The notes below the pieces were generated by a model. It did no database searches. It saw only the letters and a list, made by a program, of their open reading frames with translations, and had not been told where the DNA came from. Positions 1-10,003 of a stretch of 64,000 bases of DNA are shown here, one piece after another. Position numbers and translations under genes: made by a program. Source of the DNA: Ambrosia x helenae (lineage: Eukaryota > Streptophyta > Magnoliopsida > Asterales > Asteraceae); the NCBI GenBank assembly GCA_030844895.1, contig CM061231.1, positions 4,222,001 to 4,286,000 of the forward strand, written 5' to 3'. Position 1 is the stretch's first letter. Each line of letters starts with the position of its first letter.

Positions 1-1
1 A

Positions 2-1687
2 TTCAACACAAATTATCATAACCGTCAATCTTAGAATCAGCTAACCTATCAAAGCCAAAACAACAATAACTATCAATCACAAAACAATTACCAAAACTGA
101 CAAAATACCTCACAAAATAACTCTGCTAGACAAACAACTACATCCAACCAGACTCAAACTCAAACACCACATAATCCAACCAGAACCATTATTTCGATTT
201 CCACACCAAATTGCCAAACACAAACCGAAAACCAAAATCAGGCTTTGGTGATTCAAAAAGATGAAGGTTTTGACTGGACTGGGATGCAATTGGGTGTTGA
301 AGAGATTACTGCTGGAAATGTAGCTTATGTTGCACAGAAGATTGACTTAGAGGAGTTGGTGATAGTTGAAGAAGTTTTGGAAACTGAGAAGGTTTCTGAA
401 GTGAAAATTGAGGAGATGGTAGAAGAAACTGATATTTCTGTTGAGAAGACTTCGGGAATGATCATTGATTCGGTCACTGATATTCCTGATGAGCGTGATT
501 CGACAGATTCTGATTCGGAGAGTGAAGCAGATTCAGAAGCCAGTGTCAATTCATTAGACGATGATATTGATCAACTACTAGCCGAAGCTGATTTTCTAAT
601 GACTCAGAAGTCATGCATAGTTGATGACGCTTTCACACGGATTGACTACTCTAAGTTCTTTGCTGGAAAGGAAGCGCATTTTGCTTTAATGGCTATGACT
701 GACCCTCCAAAACAGGTAAGTTCTGAATCCACTATAGATATGAACAGTGATAAATATTATGGAACTTGTGATAGATTGACAGAGGAAAACAGGCAACTCC
801 GGGTTCAACTTGAGAGTGCTAGAATCAAATGTCAATCTTATCGCAAAGAAGCACATGAATTCAACAAAGTGCTTGATGGTTATAAAAAGGACATTTCTGA
901 TTTGAAGAAAACTCTTTCTTTAAAACAACTTGCCATAAACAGTTATATCAATGAACTTGAAGAAACTAAACTAGAAATGGCAACCATCAAATGCTTTGCT
1001 GAAAAGGTCAACAAAAAGCTAGAAAGTTACAAACACATTGCTTATGTGGTTGACCATATCATTGAAGAACCCTCACAACCTAGTAGTGCAAACTACAAGG
1101 CTCTTCCATCGCCAGTGTTATTTGAGAACCACACTTTACATTCAATAACATCGGAGAGTTCAATCAAATCTGATTCTACATCGGATGATGAATCTAACAC
1201 TTCTAGTGTTGGGGATCCACATTCCGATGTTAGACCGATTTTAGGATTGAATAATGAGGGAGTGATTGCTGTGACTGATGATTCTGACTCAGAATATGAG
1301 GAACTTGAGAAAGTGAGTGATATTCCTATGGAAAATCACATTATCACAAATGAACCAGTTTCACCTTCTTAGATTTCACATCCGATGGCAAATGCTCATC
1401 GAGTGAATCAGTCAGTAAAGAAAGTTGAGAAAAATGAATCAGTTTACAAACCCGTCAAAGTATATTATCGGATGGAAGGATCCGATAAGATTATCTCTGA
1501 CGAGGAATATCCAATAAAATTTGCCAATTATTCAAAGATCGAGAAAATTTGGCAGGAGAGTACTATTTGGTTTCCTAAACATGAGAGGACCAATGATGTA
1601 CCTCCAGAAATTTTAAAGAAAATATATCTGGATATTCCAAAAGAACCTAAGGTTCACGTCTCAATATCCTATCACTTCTTATGCTAA
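2..1687 (+). pseudogene. gag, N/Q-rich and acidic coiled-coil part
   Basis: One frame runs from base 2 to 1687 with stops near 32, 110 and 1370. The first 80 codons are rich in Asn, Gln and Thr. After that comes a conserved-looking stretch (DEGFDWTGMQLG) and a Glu/Asp/Ser-rich region. Codons around 770-1030 (EENRQLRVQLESAR and on) have the heptad-like pattern of a coiled coil. This is the capsid-side half of a Sirevirus-like gag. The frame is lost near 1660, before the zinc knuckle. It probably multimerised the virus-like particle in the intact element; that role is inferred from the family. Confidence 0.65.
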
Positions 1688-2282
1688 ATCGAATGCCAAG
1701 AATGTTTTTGAGGAATACCGTGCATGTTTCAAGTGCGGGGAGATAGGGCATTTACTTGCTCACTGCCCGTACGTGAGGCATAAGAGGCACGAAGTTGAGA
1801 TGAAGCTACCATATAAAAGTCCAATCGACAATCACTGTTATCCTCAAAGGCGTTTTGTCCCTCAACCAGCACTGTTTTACAATCAAAGTCGTTATTTTCA
1901 AAGGAGGGATAATCGTCAATTTGTATATGATCGTTGTAACCGGATTGCTATGGAAAAACCATTGAAGAAACCAGTGGTGAACTCAACTGTTGATAGACAA
2001 AAGGTTCCACCAGAGGTTCCACCAGGACCTGCTGTTAAATCATCAGTTGGACCTGTCTCTGTTAAATCAGAGAAGGTAACTAAGAAGGTTTCATTCAGGA
2101 TTCTGAAACGTTCGGAACAATCTTGGTCACCGGTGGGTTCTCCAGGTGCTTCTACTTCAAAAGTCAATGAAAAATGTCAAAGTGAGAAAAGTTTGATTGA
2201 TCAGAAAAAGATTGAGTCAAATTCAAATGTTTGTGTTAATGAATCTTTGAAATCAAATGTTCAAAGACCCAAGACCAAATAG
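1688..2282 (+). pseudogene. gag, zinc-knuckle and basic tail
   Basis: A CCHC knuckle (CFKCGEIGHLLAHC, spacing C-x2-C-x4-H-x4-C) lies at 1725-1766 in the frame that continues to 2282, one frame away from the upstream gag. The rest is Lys-, Pro- and Ser-rich with no domain I recognise. CCHC knuckles of this spacing bind the element's RNA in copia and gypsy gag proteins. The frame change near 1660 separates it from the acidic half, so a full gag cannot be made. Confidence 0.75.
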
Positions 2283-2321
2283 GCTTGGGTCCCCCGAAAG
2301 AACTAATGAATTTCTTGATAT

Positions 2322-2660
2322 GTGCAGGGAGCTCCAGCTGGCCCTGTTTGCAGTCTTTGGATTGTCGACAGTGGAACTTCTGGTCACATGACAGGGGATT
2401 TGACGCTGCTATTCGATATCAGAAACATCAATGGAGGATATGTAGCGTTTGCTGGAAATAAAGGAGGTTATATCACCATGGAGGGAAGTGTGAGTAATGG
2501 AGTTGTTAGTTTTGAGAAGATTTCATATGTGAAACAGATAGATTATAATATGTTAAGTGTGAGTCAAATCTGCGACAAACAGTTTTCTGTGCACTTTGAT
2601 GACAAATCTTGTTATATCCTCAAACCGGCTTTGTTATTCCAAAAGAATGGATCATGCTGA
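2322..2660 (+). pseudogene. copia aspartic protease domain
   Basis: Retropepsin-type active site DSGTSGHMTG follows LWIV near codon 11, then the FAGNKGGYITMEGSV and LSVSQICDKQF blocks usual for copia proteases of this lineage. The Asp-Ser-Gly triad is intact. A frameshift around 2640-2654 moves the reading into the integrase frame, so protease and integrase are not continuous. Confidence 0.85.
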
Positions 2661-4030
2661 AAGCACCAAGAGTGAATAATCTTTACATTCTTGATATGTC
2701 GAAGGCGATGACAACTCAGGGCTAAGTTACGTGTTTCTTGTCAAAGGCTACAAAGAAAGAATCTATTATGTGGCACAGGAGGATGGGACACATTCACCTC
2801 AGAAAAATGAATCATCTAGTGAAGAATGAGCTTGTCGAAGGCGTTAATGTCAAACATTTTCATCTCAATGACAAGTGTGTGAGTTGCAAGAAGGGAAAGC
2901 AGCACAAACAGTCCCACAAACCGAAGAAAGTTAATTATGTAGATATGCCACTTGAGCGTTTGCATATGGACCTATTTGGACCTGTCAAGCGTAAGAGTCA
3001 TGCTGGAGAATTATAGTGTCTTGTGGTTACTGATGATTACTCTAGATTTTCGTGGGTAATGTGCTTGCAATACAAAAGCGACACGTTTAACAACTTGAAA
3101 GTTTTGTTCACTCGGTTAGAGAATGTTTATGGATTGAAAATCAAAAGAATTCGGAGTGACAATGGGACGGAGTTCAAAAATGCACAGATGGATGCTTTTT
3201 GTGAAGATAAAGGAATTCATCATGAATATAGTGCTCCGTATACCCCACAACAGAACGGTGTCGCAGAGAGGAAAAACAGGACTCTAATTGAGACGACGAG
3301 AACAATGCTTGCGGATTCTAACCTTCCAGTAATGTTCTGGAATGAAGCCATATACGCAGCTTGTTACACATTGAATCGTGTGTTAACAGTCAAGAAGTTT
3401 GGCAAAACTTCTTATGAACTGTTGAACAGACGAAAGCCAAATTTGGAGTATCTAGAACCATTTGGAGCACCGTGTACTATGTTTAATCCATCTGAGAAGT
3501 TTGCTCTAAAAGCTGAAGAGGGATTCTTTGTTGGATATGCAACCCTGCTCAAACGGGTATTCAACAAACGAACTCGTCAGGTAGAGGAGTGGGCTAACAT
3601 TGAAGTTCAATGATATACTCAGAACGTACAGGGTAGTGGTCCAGATTTGATGTTTGATTACAAAGACTTCTTTGAATCATTCAATCTAGATAACTTGGTT
3701 GAAGAGGCTATATTAAGACTTTATTACGAGTGTGAAAACGCAGTGACTTCACCGTTGGTGCATCCGATCACCGTAAATCCTCTAGCAACTTTTAATGATA
3801 CCAATGTTCCTGCAGCTGAAGAAGAAGTTTTCCAGGAATCTTCCAATACTCTTGATACTTCAGAATCAGAAGATGATGAAGATATTTTCAGTGAAGCTAT
3901 TCTAGATCATGCTACAGAGACACCAACAGTGAACCCAAATCCAGATGTTGCTTCTTCATCCAACTTGGGTAATGATCTGGATTCAACAGAAAATTTGACT
4001 ACTCAAACAGGAGTTCAAGTACCTACATAG
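2654..4030 (+). pseudogene. copia integrase with two or three nonsense codons
   Basis: A single frame carries the GAG-pre-integrase zinc domain (WHRRMGHIHLRKM, then CVSCKKGKQH) and the rve integrase core: first Asp in HMDLFGP, second in RSDNGTEFKN, Glu in PYTPQQNGVAERKNR. It is interrupted by TAA near 2723, TAG at 3014-3016 (between GEL and CLVV) and TGA at 3611-3613 (after NIEVQ). Beyond this, an acidic linker continues to 4030. The catalytic D,D,E residues are present. The reverse transcriptase that should follow is absent, so the element was truncated as well as mutated. Confidence 0.85.
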
Positions 4031-4144
4031 AGGTGGGGTGTTGTTTTTCATACACTCGACATTCGTGGTGATAATACAGTTTTCCCTCTATTTTTAGGCC
4101 CATAAGCTTCTGAACAACCTATTCTAAAGGTAGTAGTTTGCTTT

Positions 4145-4336
4145 ATGAACGGGCATTACATCAACTTAACGCTTGAAGGATCATATCCAATACCTCAACC
4201 GAATGCAGCTTGGATCACTAATAGAAATGAAGCTGGTGCGAAATGGGAAACTTAATACAAAGATCAAATCAATACATACAAAGAACTAGTTTATCCGAAG
4301 CTGAAAGAAAATCCGGAAATACAAGATATAGATTAG
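4145..4336 (+). pseudogene. unidentified protein C-terminal remnant
   Basis: A frame of 64 codons with one internal TAA reads NGHYINLTLEGSYPIPQP, then AAWITNRNEAGAKWE, then a Tyr- and Lys-rich end. The pattern HY-x-NLTL followed by YP-x-P and a Trp-containing block resembles the C-terminal tail of plant proteins carried by Mutator-like elements (OTU-type), but this is an impression only. It may mark a second, mostly deleted element next to the copia fragment. Confidence 0.3.
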
Positions 4337-5479
4337 ATATGTGAAATTTGTAAAAAATATTAAAATTGTATTGATTGTGTTTATGTTCTTTAAAATTAAA
4401 AAAATTGTTCTTGGCAAATTTTAACCCATCACCGGGGGGCCCACCACCGCCACAGTGATTATGTATCTATCTTACTTTGCAGTAGACTTTTTGTAGTTGT
4501 ATTTTTTTTGGTATGTACAAATTGATTATTATTATGCAGTTGATCTTTTGTTTATATGTTGTCTGTTTTGATTGTTTATAATGCTTGTTTCGAATGTGTA
4601 TCACCCGTTTGAATGTTTAATTGTCTAATAAATATTATACCCATAAATAATAAATGAACTAACACCAAATTATAAAAGGCAAGCCAGTAAAACCAATGAG
4701 ATCCAAACAATAAATATCTGATTATAAACGTTAAAAAATCACTAAACCTTTCAATCCCAAACCAATTAAAACTTGCATGTTCAGAACCAAAACGACGTCA
4801 CCTTGACCATCAACCACCATATTCGTATCAAGTTTCGCGACTTCGTTCAATCTTTCTCGACGAGGTCTTCTCCGTGAATAATTTATACACTCACAGTGAC
4901 AATCGAACACTTTATTAATAGGTTACAGTTAGGATTACTTGATTAATTATAATTAAATAAAAAAAGTTAAAAAAAAAAAACACTTCAAAACAAACACAAA
5001 AAAACCCAAACCAAACTCTCCCAACATCAAGATGTCCAGGTTCACTCCCCTGTCGCCAAGCACCTTGCTATGACCAAATCGAGGCGCTTAGCACCTTATT
5101 TTTCAAACTCCCATGAAACCTCGTACTGGCCCAAACCTTGATGTGAATGAAGCGCATCGCTTTGACCAAAGCGAGGCGCTTCATAGGAGTTGAAATAGAC
5201 AATAGACACACCTAAGGGCACAAGGGGCACTACTAGAATGTATTTTTTTTCCTTCACTGATTTTAACCAATCCTGCTCTGCCACATCACTTCACTGATTT
5301 ACTTCACTGATTCACTTTTTTTAGGCAGCGCTTAACTGATTCACTTCACTGAAATCTTTATTTTTTAGTTTTTTAAGAAACATTAATTAACATTTTAAAA
5401 TAAACTTACAATATTAAAAGCAAATAAAAATAGAAATACAAATACACATAAATTAAAAATAAACTAAATAAAAGAAAAA
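4337..5479. other. intergenic, AT-rich; short CTTCACTGATT repeats
   Basis: No credible gene. Around 5251-5355 the motif TTCACTGATT or a near copy occurs five times, and 5229 has CACTACTAGAATG, which looks like the end of a CACTA-type MITE without a visible partner. At 5085-5200 two similar GAGGCGCTT stretches occur. The rest is AT-rich sequence with no structure I can name. Confidence 0.5.
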
Positions 5480-6751
5480 CTATTTGGAGTCCTCAACGTC
5501 GAGATGCGGTAGATCTAGTCCGTCTAGATGTTCCACGAGATCATTTCGAAGTCGGAAATGCGTATCAGACTCTGTCAACTCCGCAAGTGCTTCCTTGTCG
5601 AAGAACGTTTGGATTGGGGGATCGTGTATGTGGACCGGTGATATCGCACGCCCCTCGTCTTTAATTATCATGTTGTGCAATATCATGCACATATAGATGA
5701 TGACGCTACACATAGCAACGATTTTAGGCCTCAAGGGTCGTGCGGTAATTCCCCATTTCCCCTTTAATACTCCGAACGCTCGCTTAACATCCTTCCTTGC
5801 CGACTCTTGCGCCTTAACGAATTTCTTTTCCTTAGGGTCGGTGCGATATCGAAACGCTTTCACAAACGTTGACCAGGTTGGGTAGATGTCATCGATAAGA
5901 TAATATACACGTTTATATAAGTGGCCATTTAAAGTAAATGGACAATGTGGCGCCGTTCTGTTTTGTTGGGTAAGAAAAACCGGGGATCGTTGGAGGACCT
6001 TTATGTCGTTCAGTGAACCGGGAGGGCCAAAAAATCCATGTCAAAACCAAAGATCTTGCGAAGCAACCGCTTCTAGCATGATCGTAGGGTATTGGTGATC
6101 GCCTCGCATATATTGTCCTCGTAATTCCCTAGGACATGCTCGCCACATTAAATGAGTGCAGTCAATGCTACCGATCATGCCGGGAAGGTGATGTCTTTCT
6201 TCGTGTGCTTCATACAAACATGCAATGTCGTGGCTTGTTGATCTTCGTAAAAACTCAGCCCCGTATAACTTAATGGCGGCATTGCAAAAAAATTGTAAAC
6301 ATTTGCGCGACGTCCTCTCAGACATACATAAATACTCATCGTATTCGTCTGGAGGATTATCGGTTGCGAGTTGTTTCACTGCTGAATATACCTTTTGCAT
6401 GGGCGTAAAACTCTTTCTAAACCGACCGTCCATGCTCTCTCTGAAACATTTGAAGTTTGCTTCAACATCTGCTACAATACGTAGAAATAGACGTCTCGAC
6501 ATGCGATACCTTTGTTTAAACTGTGCGTCGGTGTATTTTGGTACTTCAGCAAAGTAGTCATTTATTAACCGGGCATGACCTCCCTCGCGATCACGTGACA
6601 CGTATCGTTTCTTAGATGTTGTTGTGTCTTCCTCTGCCCGCCGTGCAAGGTTCGTGAGAAATTCAAGGCTACTTTTGCCTGAGTGTAAAATCGGGTGGAC
6701 GTCGAGCGGGGGAACGATTACTTGAACATCTTGTACGACAATGTCACTCAT
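5480..6751 (-). pseudogene. PIF/Harbinger-type transposase, one nonsense codon
   Basis: On the minus strand one frame of 424 codons starts at 6751 (MSDIVVQDVQ) and ends at 5480. It matches the DDE_Tnp_4 layout of PIF/Harbinger transposases: first Asp in GSIDCTH, second in PPGSLNDIKVL, and the acidic residue region in KAQESARKDVKRAFGVLKGKW. The only break seen is TGA at 6041-6043 between DLWF and HGFFGPPG, where family members have a Trp-rich stretch, so this is probably TGG to TGA. I see no Myb-like partner gene and could not fix the terminal inverted repeats. Copy is recent in appearance because the rest of the frame is open. Confidence 0.9.
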
Positions 6752-7139
6752 TTTTTTAGAAATATTGATATGATTTCTATGTTTTTATTCAAAACCGTGG
6801 GAATGTATTGTGTTTCTATAAACTTAAAGATTTAAACGGTAACAAAATATGACCGTTTGAAAGTAAAAAACAATTAATAAGCATTAAAACGGTCAAAAAA
6901 GGAATAAAAACACCTAAAAATTTGCACCGTGCCACACTACCAGCCTGTTAGATAGAACCAGAAATTGGTCCACGGGACCTCTACCAGCAAGTGTAGCGGC
7001 AGTGTTACCGTGCTGATAATGTGATACCCGTGGCCAATTCTGATAGCGCCCGTCCCCCCTAACTTAATATTCCCACTTGCAGTGTATTGACCTTAGAGCT
7101 TCATTAAATAATATGCTTTCAAATATTCTAATATTCTAA
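6752..7139. other. Harbinger flank, no gene
   Basis: AT-rich to 6900, then a more GC-balanced part to 7070 that may be the right subterminal region of the Harbinger element. I could not pair it with a left end. The last 60 bases (TTCTAATATTCTAAT) border the Helitron. Confidence 0.4.
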
Positions 7140-7216
7140 TCTATCTATATAATAAATGAAAACACTAAGGTTGAATCCTAGATTTTTAGAGGGTCTTCAA
7201 GGATCCAAATCCTAAA

Positions 7217-7356
7217 TGGGGCTCCATGAAAAAGTATTATATAAACCTTTTTTTTGTTTTGTCAACATCCATTTGTATGTTACAACATCTTCCTCCTTCC
7301 TATCCTAATAATTCCTTTCTCATTCCTCATTCCTCTCTCATCCTTCTTTTTGCAAG
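7217..7356 (+). promoter_or_regulatory. promoter and leader exon of the first Helitron gene
   Basis: A TATA-like ATTATATAAACC near 7218-7229 is followed by a CT-rich leader (CTTCCTCCTTCC and TCATTCCTCATTCCTC) typical of plant 5' UTRs. It ends in AAG/GTATGT at 7356/7357. The matching acceptor is TTTTGCAG at 7971, so the leader intron is 7357-7971. Confidence 0.5.
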
Positions 7357-8009
7357 GTATGTTGTTCATCAATCTTACATCAATCTCGAAATGTTTTTGA
7401 TAATTTTTCTGCATTTTGATTAGTTTGATACATAATGCTTGCAATCATCTTACATAAAAGATAAACATAATCAGTTTCTATCATTATTTTTCTACAAAGA
7501 TAAATCACAATCGTATAGCTATCAACCTTCTACAAAATATTTAACTACAAAACACGTTTTCTTATTAAAATAACTATCTAATCTGTTTTCGATTATGTTT
7601 CTGATTTGTATGATATCCATACATAGCGGTTTACTAACATATTAAAGCAAACAGAAATACAATCGTTTTATTTCGGATTTATTTGTAATGATCAGAATCT
7701 TTTTTTATTAACACCATTTGATAATCTGTTTAGGATCAAGTCTCTGCTTTGGATGAAATCGACACACAAGTAATTCTGATCAGGTTTAATCATTGATGAT
7801 ATGATTGTGGTTTTAATAACAGATTGCAATTGAAATCAGTTTCGAGTATGTGTGAATATAAAAAAAGATTATAAAAAAAACAAAATACAGGATTTCATAC
7901 AAAAAAAAAATTGAAATCAGTTTCGAGTATTAGTGACTTTATGGATACTTTAACAAAAGTTTGTTTTGCAGACGAAGAACAGGATTTCATTAGGACAAAT
8001 AACTTCATT

Positions 8010-8285
8010 ATGGCTTATCACAAGGGTGACAAATTCTTCAAGGTTATTCATGACCCTTCCGCACGAGTTTTGGTATGACGTTTCTAATTTTTTTTAAGTA
8101 AAAAAAGCTTATTCGTTATTATAATGATGTTTTTTTACGTGTTTGTCCAGACATTGCCGAAATCCATGAACAGGTTTTTGTTATCTAAAAACTTACGAAA
8201 CAACAACATTAAAGTTTTGATATACCACGTAGGCTTTTTGTTACCAAGATTGACACACAAGAAGTTATTGATTTGTCACAAATAA
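8010..8285 (+). CDS. truncated B3-domain protein (N-terminal half of a B3 domain)
   Basis: Exons 8010-8072 and 8151-8285 join in phase (GTATG donor, TTTGTCCAG acceptor) to give 65 residues. The start MAYHKGDKFFKVIHDPSARV followed by TLPKSMNRFLLSKNL fits the beginning of a plant REM-type B3 DNA-binding domain, where FFKVI and LP-x-x-F are the usual opening. The frame then ends after HKKLLICHK, about half way through a normal B3 domain of roughly 100 residues. The ATG is the first in the exon after the leader intron. It is probably a truncated captured gene and not a working DNA-binding protein; the second half-like B3 gene at 14378 may derive from the same parent. Confidence 0.5.
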
Positions 8286-8639
8286 ATTAATCCGTGTTCA
8301 ATGTATTTTGTCGTTCATTCCATTAAACGCATTTTCAATACACTCGTCAGTTTAATGTTACTTCTTTATTTATTATGATTTCCTTTTATACTTATTTTAA
8401 ATAAATTTTACTGCTTATTAAATAGAATTTGACCTTTGACTATGCTATAAATTTTCAAACTTCGTATTAATTGGAATTTAAATGTGTAATTATGCACGTT
8501 GACTAAGATTTAATTATGGTCAACATGTCTAAATGAGTACGAAAATGTGTGAGTCAATAATCATTAAAATCATTACTATATTCCATTATTATATACAATA
8601 ACATTTAGATTTTTACCGAATATTTAGTATGTTGTAATT

Positions 8640-9060
8640 GTAAGAATGTGTATACGTTAATCAGTGGTGGCAAGACGCGATTATTTAGAATACATAATGT
8701 ATATGAATTTACTCACAGCATTCATAAGGAATTGATACATGTTAAGGCGAAATTTATGGTTTCCTTCTACAATAACAAATTGACTTTGAATACGAATTTA
8801 CTGATCCAATTTTCAAGCATGTTAAGGCGAAATTGATGGTCTCCTTCTACTCCATTGTTGAATGTATAAGGAAAGTAATATGTTTACTGATCTTGACTTT
8901 GAATACGAATTTACAAAATTGTAAATATACATTAAGATAAATAGTTATATTCACTCACATTATTCATAAGGTATTTATACATGTTCAGACGAATTTTTTG
9001 GTATCCTGATTCAATAACATATTCACTTTAAATACGAATTTACTCATAAAAATCATAATG
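8640..9060 (+). repeat. degenerate tandem repeat in the Helitron
   Basis: The phrases ATACGAATTTACT, CATTCATAAGGAATTGATACATG and TAAGGCGAAATTTATGGT recur two to three times with changes (about 8700-8770, 8815-8850, 8950-9060). No coding sense. It looks like an old local duplication series. Confidence 0.5.
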
Positions 9061-9179
9061 TTATTGTCAAGATCTTTGCTACACTATAGTTATCATGTAT
9101 GTCAAGCATTCAAACAATAACACACTAACCTTTTGCAGTTTCGAATCTGTAGCATAATGATATATGTAAAGCATATAAT

Positions 9180-9800
9180 AACATATAAAGAACATTTAGT
9201 TAAATAACATTGAATAGATCAAAAAAAATCACAACTAGGTATAATGCTTGACATGCGGCATTTATGGTTTCAATGCTTGACTTTGACTAAATTCAATCAA
9301 TACATAATGTTATAACAATAATAACAATGCTAATTCGGATGCTAATTACCCTCCACTCTTTCATCCATTTCTTATTATTGAACTGATTGAATACCTATAT
9401 AATGCTTGACATAACATATAAAGAACATTTAGTTAAATAACATTGAATAGATCAAAACAAATCACAACTAACTATAATGCTTGACATGCGGCAGTTATGG
9501 TTTGAATGCTTGACTTTGACTAAATTCAATCAATACATAAAGTTATAACAATAATAACAATCCTAATTCGGATGCTAATTACCCTCCACTCTTTCATCCA
9601 TTTGTTATTATTGAATTGATTGAATTCCTATATGAATACCTATATAATGCTTGACATACGCCAGTTAATCAAGAAATGCTTGACGTTGACTAAATTCAAT
9701 CAATACATAATGTTATAACAATAATAACAATGCTAATTCGAATGCTAATTTATCGGCCACTATTTCATCCATTTCTTATTATTGAATTGATTGAATAACT
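9180..9800 (+). repeat. tandem array, three long units
   Basis: Three copies of a unit start near 9241, 9474 and 9644 with ATAATGCTTGACAT, followed by AATTCAATCAATACATAA, TAACAATAATAACAAT and TTTCATCCATTTCTTATT. The first two copies are about 233 bp apart and the third is shortened. The array lies directly upstream of the RPA-like gene. Confidence 0.75.
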
Positions 9801-10003
9801 ATATAAACAAGTCAAACCAATTCACATATGATTGTAATAAGACACGTTGAATGCACTTTGAGTAATCGCAAAGATATATTATTAGGTTAATTTTTGTTTC
9901 TCATCTTTAAATACATAAACATTATTTATTTTGATTTTGATTTGTTGTGTTATTGAAGTCATCTATTGGTTTTTACATCATTTTTTTCCAGTTAACAAAA
10001 TCA

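Larger units (their letters stand above)
1..4030 (+). mobile_element. Sirevirus-like Ty1/copia retrotransposon fragment (gag-PR-INT)
   Basis: A truncated, decayed copia-order element. Reading left to right there is an N/Q-rich gag linker, an acidic coiled-coil-like segment, a CCHC zinc knuckle, an aspartic protease with a DSG motif, a pre-integrase HHCC domain and an integrase core. Protease followed by integrase is the copia order, and the long acidic gag plus the integrase wording resemble the Sirevirus/Maximus lineage (family knowledge). Reverse transcriptase, RNase H and both LTRs are missing: the 5' part runs off the window and the 3' part stops after the integrase tail near 4030. Several stops and frameshifts make it inactive. 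Confidence 0.85.

Noticed and set aside
5484..6557. Plus-strand open frames over the Harbinger gene
   Set aside because: Antisense shadows of the transposase.
6900..7070. Terminal inverted repeats for the Harbinger element
   Set aside because: I compared both flanks by eye and found no convincing paired ends or 3-bp TTA/TAA duplication.
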